Shown: positions 54,135 through 64,000 of the stretch, piece by piece
Layout: each line of letters opens with the position of its first letter
How positions within the stretch are numbered: position 1 is the stretch's first letter
DNA from: Psilocybe azurescens
Taxonomy: Eukaryota; Basidiomycota; Agaricomycetes; Agaricales; Agrocybaceae
Direction of reading: 5' to 3'
Assembly: GCA_023853785.1 (NCBI GenBank)
Contig: JAJIRX010000621.1
Span: forward strand, 41,088 to 105,087
Length of the DNA: 64,000 bases
Made by a program: the position numbers and the translations under genes
The notes under the pieces: generated by a model
What the model was told of the DNA's origin: nothing
What the model saw: only the letters and a program-made list of their open reading frames with translations
Database searches by the model: none

Positions 54135-54178
54135 TTCCGTGTGTGTTGTGCTTGCATGGCAACGCTTTGATCAAGTGA
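54135..54178 (-). repeat. Right arm of the 44-bp inverted repeat
   Basis: Reverse complement of 50458-50501 at about 36 of 44 positions. The two arms enclose the divergent 51003-51770 / 52040-53924 gene pair. Confidence 0.75.
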
Positions 54179-54194
54179 CCTAACTTGGTCAACA

Positions 54195-54275
54195 TTGTCT
54201 AATCAACCCGCTTTAACCCGCTCTCTCTAACCCGCTCTCACTCAATGTTGTTCTGGGTGCCCAGAACAGTATTGT
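54195..54275 (+). repeat. Dispersed repeat with palindrome, copy of 59245-59320
   Basis: AACCCGCTCTCTCTAACCC, then TCAATGTTGTTCTGGGTGCC, is repeated with few changes at 59260-59316. It includes the palindrome arms TGTTCTGGG and CCCAGAACA (54249-54268). Confidence 0.85.
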
Positions 54276-54359
54276 AATATGTGTTCTTATTGGAATTATC
54301 ATCTCTTTGCATTGAAACTTGGTGATTGCATTGATATAACTTAAAGAGAGCTACTACAT

Positions 54360-54802
54360 GACCACCAGGGCCTCTTAGAACATCCTACTGGTCACCATCT
54401 GCGAAAATGGAACATTGTCGGTGCATCTCCAATCAAATCTTGCTCGACTTCTGCAAGAAGCCTGGACCGTAGACATGGTAAGTCTTCAAAAATGTAGTAT
54501 TATGCTGGTACTTACTTTTTAACCACATATGCAACTCGTTTTGCATCCTTACCTCTCATATCAACAGGATATAGAGGATTACGCTCTCCGATCGCGCGGG
54601 ACATAGAGGTCTCCTCTCCACTGCACCCCAACTTTCTGAGTGCTTGGTTCTTCTTCCAGTCCAATCAACTGCTTCTTGCACGATATCTGAAAGGGATGGG
54701 ATTGGCTACCTTCCAAGAGAGTAACAGCGAAGTTGTAAATCTTGGCATTTGCGACTTGATCTTTGAAAATCTGATGTGTTTGTTGAAGTAATGTAGTCCT
54801 AT
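54360..54802 (+). pseudogene. Decayed gene fragment, family not recognised
   Basis: Two protein-like pieces: GTLSVHLQSNLARLLQEAWT (54409-54480, then a GTAAGTC donor) and, after an acceptor near 54567 and one frame change, IEVSSPLHPNFLSAWFFFQS and QLLLARYLKGMGLATFQES, ending LMCLLK with TAA near 54800. Too little remains to assign a function. Confidence 0.4.
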
Positions 54803-55645
54803 TATCATCCCGAGCAATAAAGGGAGAGAAAAATGGCTTTGCGGCGTCACGTGACGGAAAAGGCGACCAGTATAGGCATAATGTTTTGCCTAATAACTGT
54901 AAGTATGACTGTATGACACTCCATCGTCGTACTCACTTTCGGAGACTTGTGGATAGGCTTCTTATGTGGCATGGCAGCACAGATTACTATTGGAGGGAGT
55001 AGTGTTATTGGAGCTTTGAGTTTTCGATCTCTTAAAAGTATTGGATTGGTTGTGAGCCGGTATTCAAGTGAAATAAATTTATTCCAAGCCACTCAACAAT
55101 AAAGTTGCCATAGTAGAGGCCCCTGTTCAAATAAGAATTGGAGAATACTACTGGTGAATGGAGTTAATTAGCTATTGTAGATGTGCTGAGCACCCTACTG
55201 GCGTAATTAGCACCCCGCCACCATCAGCCACTCAATTGAATTCAGTTCATACCGATGATGAGTTTACTCCAATAATTTCAACGTGTCTAAGCATCTAAGC
55301 CATATCGAACTTAACAATTAGCAAAACTCCAAGCATTGAGTACAGAGGATAGATACTACCGGAACTTAGCTATTGTAGATGCGCATTTTCGAGGTTCATG
55401 TATTGGACTCTTTATGAGCTGCTCAACAATACAGTTGCCATAGTACTTGAGCTAGTGGGGTCAGACAATTCAGTAAATGGAGCGAAGTGGAGTTCAGTAA
55501 TGGCACCTGTGCATTTTGAAGCGGACTAATCACCAATAAGTAAATACCCGCATGGGCATCACATTCACTCCCGGCCACAATGGCCGAACAACTTTCAATA
55601 AATTCATTGACCTAGAGTGGCCAACACGCCACCAGCGACTCTGAC
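54803..55645. other. Spacer with short dispersed repeats
   Basis: No supported gene. CTCAACAATAAAGTTGCCATAGTA (55094) recurs with one change at 55428, and TTAGCTATTGTAGATG recurs at 55168 and 55366, a sign of small duplicated insert footprints. Confidence 0.5.
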
Positions 55646-58600
55646 ATGTTCAGCCTATTCAACTTCAATACACAACCTCAACCCCAACCTCAACCCAATG
55701 CAGACGTTTCAATGGATAACTTTGACGCAGTGCATATTTTATTTATTAACTGTAAAGTTGTTATTTTGAGCTAACTGATCTGCAGAATCGGCCTGGTGCC
55801 GTGCAACAACGCTCCAAACTTATACCCGTGACCAGCCATCCTTTAGAGCCTGCTCAAGGTACCATTCTCCCGCCGTGAATCCAGTAACAATAGAACCCTC
55901 CAGTACCGGAACAAGCCAGGCTATCCCAGGCATAACTGCCATGGCCGTCGATACAGCCACCAACCCAAACCAGTCTACGCCGGATCAAGAACTGCCCATC
56001 ACCCCACGGAGCGAGCAACAACACATCTCATATCCAAATGATATGAACCTTGACGAAACGCGAGGTCAAGTAGATCCTCTCCTAGGCAACAAAGCCGTTT
56101 TGCAAACCTCCAACATACACCCGCCGCTTCCTCAACAGCAATTTGCCAATGGCCCTCACAGAAACATCGAGCCAACATATGAACACATACCTCAGCCATC
56201 GACTCAGTCGCTGGTACCGAAGCTTATTCACGTTGAAGCCGTTCACGTTCGACCCGTTCATTCACATTAAAACCGACACCAACTAAGCATCAAATATCGA
56301 TCGGAAGGCGGAAAGGGCCTGGGCAGGAAGGTTCAGCGGACACGTTGGTCAAGCGGCGCAATGACGAACCTGGGGTTTATTTACAAAACACGGAAAAAGA
56401 CACAGAATGTGTAAGTTAACCATTCCTGCTGTTAGATTAACAAGGCTCACCTCATAATAGATCAAAACACGGGTCATCGAGCAAAGTGATTTTACCACAA
56501 GGCAGATGCTGGACCTGAAGGACAAAGAAATTCGCTGGATGAAGGAGAAAGTGAGTAATCAAACTGCTGCCTGATGAGTATATCAGACTTACCATATAAT
56601 AATAGATGGACAAACACCAGGACAACTTCAACGAAGTCTTGGAGCGGTTATTGGCCTTGGAGCAGTCAAACAAAGAGCATGCTGCTAAGTTGGAAGCGAC
56701 AGAAGCGCAGCTCGAAAAAGAACGCAAAGAATACAGGAAGATAGAAGAGAAGCGATTTCACGAACGTCAGGTAAACCAGGACAGTGCCGATAGGTTGAAA
56801 GCGACAGAAGCACGGTTCGAGAGGGAACGTCTGGAACGGCAGGAGTTGGAGGAGAAGCGAAATTCGCGAATATCATGAGAAGCTGTGTGTATTGGAAAGG
56901 GAACGGAGACAGCTTGAAGAACATGCACGCACTACTGTAAATGCACCATCAGGTATTTAAGACTTCATATTCGAAATATTTAAAACACAAACTTACGTTG
57001 ACCAATCTAGGATTACCATTCCCCACTCCTACTACGGAGGGTGTTATCCCGTCAACCAGCGGGCAACTTCCTCAGGTATCCAGCCATAGTCATCAGGAAG
57101 GAGGCGATGTAGATATGGACAATCATCCACAAGGTCAGCCTCCTGCTCCAATAGAGCGCGCGACCACGGTATCACAGGTCATGTCCACCACAGCGGCACC
57201 GCAAGTTACACTTACTCCCACTCCAATGTTCGACATGCATACTGCCTCCAGTAGCGGACAGTCTCATCTAGCGCCCGGAGAGGGTCGGCAAGGAAACGAC
57301 GGCAATGATGGGTGAAAACCCACAAAGCCCTTCCAAAGACAAGGGCAAGGCTCGCGCTCCTGTTGCTGATGAAAGCTCGGGGAAGAGTTCGACCATGTCG
57401 TATCCGATGACGATGACAACGAGGTGAGCCATCCTGTTCCTAATTTTATAGTCATGCTGACGGCGTTGAAAGGACGATGAAGGGCTTCCTCATCGTGTCC
57501 CACCACCATATAAATTCAAACGTCCACGGGCGGGGCAGGCCCCGGCTGAAAGCTGTCTATGGTGACAATGAGCCTGCAACACCGTCTACCTCCAACAGTC
57601 CTGGACAACAAATTATTCGCGGCAATGTTGACGTTGCGCAAGTCGAGGAAATTACAAAAACAGTTCTTTCGGTCTTGGCAACCACAGGTGCATTGCCAAG
57701 TGCACCACGGACACCAGCCAGAAGACAGAAACACGCTTCAGCACTGGTGAAACAACCGCTCAAAGCCTCTAACAGTCCATCTAAGATAATCGGGGTAAGT
57801 TCATAGCACATTCAAATATTAATGTGGGCTAACCCACCATGCGTATCTAGAAAGCAGTTCGGCTCCACATGAATTCACTTATTGGAATCAAGAAGGATGA
57901 CCAGATCCTAGGCGTCAAACCGCTCTCCTGAATGTTGTCGAAAAATTCGCAATTGACGAAAATCCGGTCAGCTGTCCAAGCCTAGCTCGCTGAATTTCTG
58001 CTTGGTCAAATGCAATCATCCATGGAACGAGGAGTTGGTCAACCAGTTCATGCAGTCCTTCTTGTTGAAGCATAGCCTTCAATCCGAAGACCAGCCAGTC
58101 GCTTATGCCGCTGTTAAACAATGTTTCACAATCCTCAAGGCGTTTGTAAGGACGCGAAGCCGAAAGAGGGAGAAGACGAAGTGCAGACTCGTGAACGGGT
58201 GGAGAAAAAAAGTAAGAAGGCGAGGTCGCGCCGGGACACACGACGCCGTGGGGTGGGTTTGTTTTTCGATTTTCTACATTTTGGGAGACTTATGCAATTC
58301 TAGTTGTCGAGTAACCGACTCGAAACCGCCAACGACAATCGAAAGGGAGGAGCGGATCCTGCTTGGGAGTTTCTGTACCAAGTAGCACACATGCTGACCG
58401 CGGAGGGCATGTCTTCTGACGAGAGTGGACCTGAAGAACGTAAATTCACAATCAGGATCCGACAGTGGCGCAGCGCTGCATTGATTCCGTACCTGACAAT
58501 CATCGACCGTGATATGAACAAGAGGACTGGGCTGGGCAACCCTGTGCCAGGGAACCCGGCTAGGCAGCGTGTAAGGATGGGGGGATCATTAGCCGCTCGA

Positions 58601-58727
58601 GGGCGATTCCAGGATTGCCAGAGAACTCTACGACGCGACTTGGTACGCTGGCCTGAGCGAGAGTACTAAAATTGACCTCCAGCCAAAACCCGCTATAGTT
58701 CTACCAGCAATCATGACGGACAATTAG
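55646..58727 (+). pseudogene. Coiled-coil hypothetical protein with a LYDATWYAGL module, frameshifted
   Basis: The start at 55646 (MFSLFNFNTQPQPQPQPNAD) is followed by an intron and RPGAVQQRSKLIPVTSHPLE, then a Pro/Gln/Ser-rich region. The central coiled coil (56460-56900) has QMLDLKDKEIRWMKEKV, VLERLLALEQSNKEHAAKLE, LEATEAQLEKERKEYRKIEE and ATEARFERERLERQELEEKR. Further exons contain PPYKFKRPRAGQAPAES, DVAQVEEITKTVLSVLATTG and VNQFMQSFLLKHSLQSEDQP. The C-terminal part has AWEFLYQVAHMLTAEGMSSD, IRQWRSAALIPYLTIIDRDM and, after a frame change, ELYDATWYAGLSESTKIDL, ending PAIMTDN with TAG at 58725-58727. From memory, this is a multicopy mushroom family often near transposons. Its function is unknown. 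It lies 0.9 kb upstream of the Plavaka-like transposase on the same strand. Confidence 0.6.
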
Positions 58728-59641
58728 ATAGCGACAATAGGCAAAGAAAATTGTATATACCTAGAGAATATTTGAATCGTTGATCGACCATGATAGCGAC
58801 AACAAAAGTAAACGCCAGAGACAGTGGACTAAGGCAGAGTGTCCTGGGCACCCAGAACACTCTGAGTAGGCCTGAGTTCGAGCAGAAGGAGACAGTTAGG
58901 TGGTGACAATAGGCTGGGGAAAGAGTGCATACCTAGTGCATAACTAGCAATCGATCGAGAGCGTGGACCACCAAAATGTCAACGATACGAATCAGGCTAA
59001 GATGCGTCTGAAGTAGCGTGTCCTGGACACCCAGGACACTCTGAGGAAGATTGTTCTCGAGTTGAAGAGATGTTGATAGTGTCCTGGACACCCAGGACAC
59101 TCGAAAGGATTGTGGACGTTAGAGACGATAAGAGCGCGTGTCATCGTAGAGCGTGTGTGATTGTTTGGCTATGGGTTTGAAGCCAAACAAATGTGACTGA
59201 TTGCGTGATTGTTTGGTTACGGGGCTTCAAGCCAAACAGACACGCTTATCGAAACCCGCTCTAATCCGCTCTCTCTAACCCACTCTTACTCAATGTTGTT
59301 CTGGGTGCCCAGAACAGCGTTGTACTCTGCGTTGCCTTTGCAACGCTCTAATGGAAACCTGGGTGTCCAGGTTTTCTTTTGTGCCTACCTTTGAGTGAAT
59401 AGAGTGCGACAAGGTCACCATGGTGAGTGCGTTATTGTTCTCTAAGTCGACGCGATGCTTACTTTAAGAGACCACAGAACGCGAACACCCTTCCCATCTT
59501 TTTTCTCCCCGTCCCCTGTGTTCTGGGTGCCCAGAACACGTTCTTGTTCCATAAACGCGCTTTCTAGCTGACTCGGTCGTCAGTCACTCGATCACTCTCA
59601 GACTGTTAGATGTTTTCTGATTGACGATATAACTACAGGAA
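58728..59641. other. Palindrome-rich region upstream of the Tnp2-like transposase
   Basis: No gene. Perfect palindromes with arms GTGTCCTGG / CCAGGACAC lie at 59018-59039 and 59079-59100, and with arms GTGTTCTGGG / CCCAGAACAC at 59518-59539 and (shorter) 59297-59316. Near-perfect copies are at 58835-58862 and 59353-59376. Two tandem GTTTGGCT..AGCCAAAC inverted repeats lie at about 59162-59237. The region is probably the subterminal region of a Plavaka/CACTA-type element (inference). Confidence 0.7.
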
Positions 59642-62600
59642 ATGCCCACTCGAACGTGCACATGCTCCACTAGCCAATGCGGGCTTGTTGAAGGTGGAGT
59701 AGAGCTGGACATTCACCTACAACAACCATCTCCGCAAGGATCGGGCGTTTTGCCAACAAACTTGCTGAAGATTCAAGCAAGTTCTTGACGATGAAATCGA
59801 GAAAGTCGGGCAACATTTCGCCTCCCTGGCCTCTCGATTCCATCCCTGCTCCATCGTCGGCTCCAGGTGATCGACTCTGGTCGCAACCAGGCGACAATGA
59901 CGAAAATTCCTCGGTGTCGTCGTCTTCCAAGCCACAATCTTCCCGTCAACAAATTATTCGCAACCTCCTTTCTCGTCTTGCTGAGATCGAATCCGCTGTG
60001 GATATTCTTGCTGCCAACGTAGCTGTCGAACTCGAGAAACTACACACAATTCCACTTACAAATGCATTTCCACTGAGGCACCACCATGCCGAGTGTATCC
60101 GCATCCAGACCGATCTCAGCAAAGTTGTGTACACGGCGGTGCCCGTCACTGCCATGAAACGTCAAGTCTCAGGCAAAGTGGACGATATTGCGGAAAAGTT
60201 GGAGGAGGCAAAGCTATCCTGGGTCAGGAACAGGAAAACATCGAATTCACGGCAGGATGCAGAAACTCCTGGTATCAAATTTTCTACAGGTAAGACAGAT
60301 CACAATCACATACATGACATTCTGAATTTAATATCGAACATATAGACCGCTTCAATCCGCTGCTTGCTTGTGCGTCGATCCCATCCTCCAGTTATCTATT
60401 TTCATCGCCATCGTATTCCAGACACTTTTCAGCTCAGTCGAAGTGGCACATCTGCCCTGATGGAAATGTTGCAATACCTAGTACAACTATCGTTCATGCG
60501 AACCAATGCCGATTTGTCTGCACGCGACCAAAAGGTGCTATCCGACTTTCCATCCGATTGTCGGTCATTTAAGAACTCTCGACCTGGAGGCTGACACCGT
60601 CATTTATGCGGTCTGCCCCAATGACAAATGTCAAGCCACGTACGCCGCAAGTACAAAGATGGGTCTCCCGTCGCTATATACCCATCCCGCTGCAAAGCGC
60701 GTCATATGGGCAGACGGTGCAATGAACAGCTCCTACGTCCTCGAGTGGTTGAGAAGCGTACAATCTACACGCTGATAAAACCTTTCGTCTACTTCAACCC
60801 CATCACTTGGCTTGGACGACTTCTTTCACGCCCTGGAGTTGAAGCAGATATGGACAAATCGTGGGATAGGTCTAAGACCCCGCCAGGAGTTGCCCGCACA
60901 ATGCGCGACATCTTTGACGGCGATGTTCTCCAAATTCAAAGGACCAGATGGTACTCATTTCAGTGTAGGGAATGGTGAGGGACGCTATGTCTCTCTCTCT
61001 ATCGATCGATTTCTTCAACCCGCTGGGCAACAAACAAGCAGGAAAGAAAGTCTCAATTGGTCTTGTCACCCTCGTTTTGCTACCCCCTGATATTCGCTAT
61101 AAGCCTGAGAACATGTTTCTTGCTGGTGTGATTCCTGGGCCAAACGAACCTCCTTTGTCTGCGATCAATCACTTCCTCAAACCCTTAGTCGACGACTTCC
61201 TCAAGTTCTGGAATCCTGGTGTCCGCTTCAGCCGAACTGACGGTCATCCGGATGGGCGATTGGTGCGATGCGCCATAGTGTGTTGTCTGACTTGCCTGCT
61301 GCCCGGAAAACAGCAGGCTGCGTCGAGTGCCCATACTCATTTCTGTTCAATTTGCGAGTGTGACCTCAAACGCACGGATATGGGCATCTCGATTATGCCT
61401 CTTGGCATCGGAGAACCAACGAAAGCTGTCGACGAACAGCCAAACAATTCAGAAGGGCTGGTTCAAATCCTACAGCTGATGGAATTGTCGCTAGCACCGC
61501 GTTCGCTGGTCGCAGCTCCTTCGACTTCCTATTTTGATCCATCGCGCTTTGTTGTTGTAGACGCAATGCACAACCTTTCCTTGGCCTCATCGCGAACACT
61601 TTGATACCATTCTAGGCTACGAGTTCCTAAAGCTGAGAAGGAACCACCCGTTTTCAATGCCAAAATCTCTGATGCATGGAAGCAGATGAGTAAGGGTGAA
61701 TGTGCATCAATGAGGCGGATTATCCGCTGGTTGGAGCATCCTATGTGTCGGGACCTTCGGACAGAGGCAGGGAGGTTGATGTGGCAGAAGCGATTCTCTT
61801 CACAGCACCTCTCAGTTTTGAGGGTGGTAGCTATTGAGCTTGGCTGTAAGCCGATTACAACCGATATACACAAGACAAAGGAGCCAAACCGTGCAGATTA
61901 TTCTCGTGGCATTCTTTATTGGGTAGGTCTCCTTTCATTCCTTGTCATCTCATTTTCTTATGTTTTATATTTCCAGCGAATGTATAAAACTGAAGTCAAC
62001 TATGATCCAGAGGGTCATTTGGCATCAGGCACCCAGTGCGGGCACGTTCACACGGGAGGAGGCCGCGGAAATACATTCCGACATTCAACACCTGGTTCGA
62101 CCGTCATGGCTGACATCCCTGCCAGCCAAACTTGGTTTGAGCAGTCATGGAAAGCTTAAGGCTGACCAATGGCGTGTTCTTGGAACGACTCTCCTACCTA
62201 TTACCTTGACTCGCCTCTGGTCCAATTCTGATGGAACCGACAACCGTTCTGAGAGGCTGCCGCATCCTTGAAATCACCCTCCACCTTGTTTCTGCAGTTG
62301 TCACTGCCACCTCTCGTGTCACCTCAGCCGCGCATGCAGAAACTTACCTCAACCACATTCTTGCGTACCTTCATGGCTTGAAGGCACTGTTCCCAGAGTA
62401 CAAATTGTTCTGAATCAACACATGGCCATTCATCTCTATGAATACCTTGTATTCTATGGTCCAGTTCATTCATGGTGGACCTTTCCATTTGAAAGGGTTA
62501 TCGGCATGCTGCAACGAATCTCGACGAATTATAAGCCAAGTAGGTCTTGAATTTTAATTCTTTATGACTGTACTGACAAGTTCTAGCGAATATGAAGAAA

Positions 62601-63260
62601 CTATCTCACGTTCATTTATGCGAGCAAGTAACCTACGGAATCTCTTTCATAGAGTTGGAACTCCAGAGGTCATCCGTAACTGCGAGCCCATGCTGAAAAG
62701 CCTCATCAACCCAGAAGTCCGAAGTACTCTCGTGACTGATATTCTCAGCCTCTCACAAGACCAAGGACACAATGACGAAGAGCAGGTGGAGGATTTTATG
62801 GCTCGGAAAAGCACTCAGCAACACCTCTTCCAGAAGCACTTGAGGCGTGTTTTGTCAAATCCTTTGATCAGCTGTTGGATGTGACTGTCTTGTCGCATAT
62901 TGATTAATGGCATAACGTATTCGACATCCTGGAAGCATCTCGGTAATTCGTCTATACTACTCCATTCTGGTTCTCCAAACAAATATTTGCCGGCACGTAT
63001 TGATTATATCACGCAAGTCGACTTTGAAGATAATGACAACCCGTGTACTGTAACTTATGTTGCTGCCCGGAAATACAAGCTGGCCAATGTGTGTGCTGAT
63101 CCATTTGTCTCTTTCCTCTACTTCAAGCACAGCTTTGGAGTCGGAAACTTGGAGAGCTAGAGTTGTTTCGCCTGGATGACATTCTTTCCCATTTTGCCTA
63201 CCTACCTTTACAATGGGAAGAAGAGGATTTAATGGTCATGATATCCCTGTCCCGTGTAAG
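59642..63260 (+). pseudogene. Plavaka/CACTA-like transposase (Tnp2 family), frameshifted
   Basis: The ATG at 59642 opens a Cys-rich N-terminus (MPTRTCTCSTSQCGLVEGGV). A Ser/Pro-rich linker and a helical part (IRNLLSRLAEIESAVDILAA) follow in another frame. From 60590 there are EADTVIYAVCPNDKCQATY, LLRPRVVEKRTIYTLIKPF, SLSIDFFNPLGNKQAGKKVS, IRYKPENMFLAGVIPGPNEP, LVDDFLKFWNPGVRFSRTDG and SRFVVVDAMHNLSLA. These are the segments typical of Tnp2-type transposases in mushrooms, with DAMHN holding a proposed catalytic Asp. Downstream come PSWLTSLPAKLGLSSHGKL, WTFPFERVIGMLQRISTNYK, YEETISRSFMRASNLRNLFH and LFRLDDILSHFAYLPLQWEE. At least six frame changes and several introns are needed. The 3' limit is approximate. 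Terminal repeats were not identified. Confidence 0.8.
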
Positions 63261-64000
63261 TCTCCCTTGCCGGAGACTGACCCGATAATGTAGGCAAGCG
63301 ACTCACTCATGTGGACCTTGCAGTGACTCCCTCAGCGTGCGATTTATTTTATCCTGCCTAAAATGTATAGTTTTAGAAATTATTTTATATTACCTAAAAC
63401 ATAATATCAATGTTGAATGTTATCTTTCATTTAAAAACTCGACAAACACAACAAAAACACTTGGTTTGTGTTACATTCATGTCTCCCAAAAATATCTTGT
63501 TTTTATCTGCACAATTTCTTCCACAAAGGAAATATTTCCTGAAATGGTTTTGAAATTTATAAATCTTACGCAAACTCTTCAATTTTAACTCAAACAAATG
63601 CTTTAAAAGGGAACTTTTTTAGCAGATTTTCTGTATTAAGAAATATTGAGTTCGAAATGAATTTTATATATCGTAAAAGCAGGCAAAAAATGCAAACACG
63701 TTTAATAAATTTTCTGAATCATTTTTCGTTGACATAAATAACCCTGTGCCAGCAGTGAAAGTAGAAACGGTCAAAACCAGCGAAAATAGCACAGTCGTGC
63801 ACACGGTCTGCCAGAGGGAGCCTGGGAAGTTTTATGTTATTTAGCCTGAGCATTACATGCTAATGCCTCATATGTTCTGGGAAAACAAGAATTCTTAAAA
63901 TACACGCAATATGGATCAATGGTACAAACAAGCGAAATATCCTATATTCTGAGCGCGACGCGTGCTCAAACCAAAAGGGAAGTTTTATTGATTCTGCTAA
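63261..64000. other. AT-rich sequence after the Tnp2-like gene
   Basis: A possible last small exon ends at a TGA at 63324-63326. After that I see no gene, repeat or RNA. The right end of the transposon may be here or outside the window. Confidence 0.45.

Noticed and set aside
54847..55092. 82-codon minus-strand open frame
   Set aside because: Composition is not convincing and nothing around it supports a gene.
1..64000. TET/JBP-type dioxygenase gene, known to accompany some mushroom KDZ elements
   Set aside because: I looked for an HxD...H-type dioxygenase core among the companion genes and found none in this window.

Overview
The window reads as a basidiomycete nuclear genome, most likely a mushroom-forming Agaricomycete. 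The genes are short exons split by 45-70 nt GT-AG introns. The recognisable families (KDZ transposases with CxC2, CxC5 and CxC6 cysteine clusters, a Plavaka/CACTA-like Tnp2 transposase, a Ty3/Gypsy element with an agaricomycete-type Gag, and an SC15-like secreted protein) are typical of that group. Almost all of the 64 kb is mobile DNA inserted into other mobile DNA. Only one gene looks like an ordinary host gene, and it is split by an insertion.

Left block (1-23.6 kb). A CxC2-type KDZ transposase gene (KDZ-1, 7087-20752) is accompanied by four companion genes: 1-744 (-), 953-3678 (+), 3901-6892 (-) and 20818-23138 (+). Its transposase frame is cut by a complete second KDZ element (KDZ-2, CxC5/CxC6 type, 9031-18939) flanked by an 8-bp duplication. 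The KDZ-2 gene is itself cut by a 2.4-kb non-autonomous element (NA-1, 14130-16543), also with an 8-bp duplication. Two tRNA-like Pol III units lie at 23.40-23.63 kb.

Middle block (25.6-46 kb). An SC15-like secreted-protein gene on the minus strand is split by a third KDZ element (KDZ-3, 25899-45402). The KDZ-3 transposase is split by a Ty3/Gypsy retrotransposon (31583-44485). The 3' LTR of that retrotransposon is split by a second copy of the non-autonomous element (NA-2, 40793-43936). Each junction can be read to the base, and removing each insert restores the reading frame or repeat underneath. KDZ-2, KDZ-3 and both NA copies share one terminus design: left tip GAGGTCTTT, right tip ending in GTACTTT when read inward, and dense subterminal short palindromes of the TCCANNGGA type. 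KDZ-3 and both NA copies also carry a tRNA-like sequence with A box, B box and T-run just inside the left end.

Right block (47-64 kb). This holds several decayed genes of families that I infer to be transposon-associated: a long tryptophan-rich hypothetical gene at 47234-49893 (-), a divergent pair (51003-51770 minus and a WD40 gene to 53924 plus) enclosed by a 44-bp inverted repeat, a coiled-coil gene at 55646-58727 (+), and a Plavaka/CACTA-like Tnp2 transposase at 59642 to about 63260 (+). Perfect or near-perfect palindromes with arms like GTGTTCTGGG / CCCAGAACAC are clustered upstream of these genes.

Nearly every gene contains one or more single-base frameshifts, many at short homopolymers. 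This means either widespread decay or uncorrected long-read indels. Exon borders below are read by eye and should be treated as approximate unless stated otherwise.
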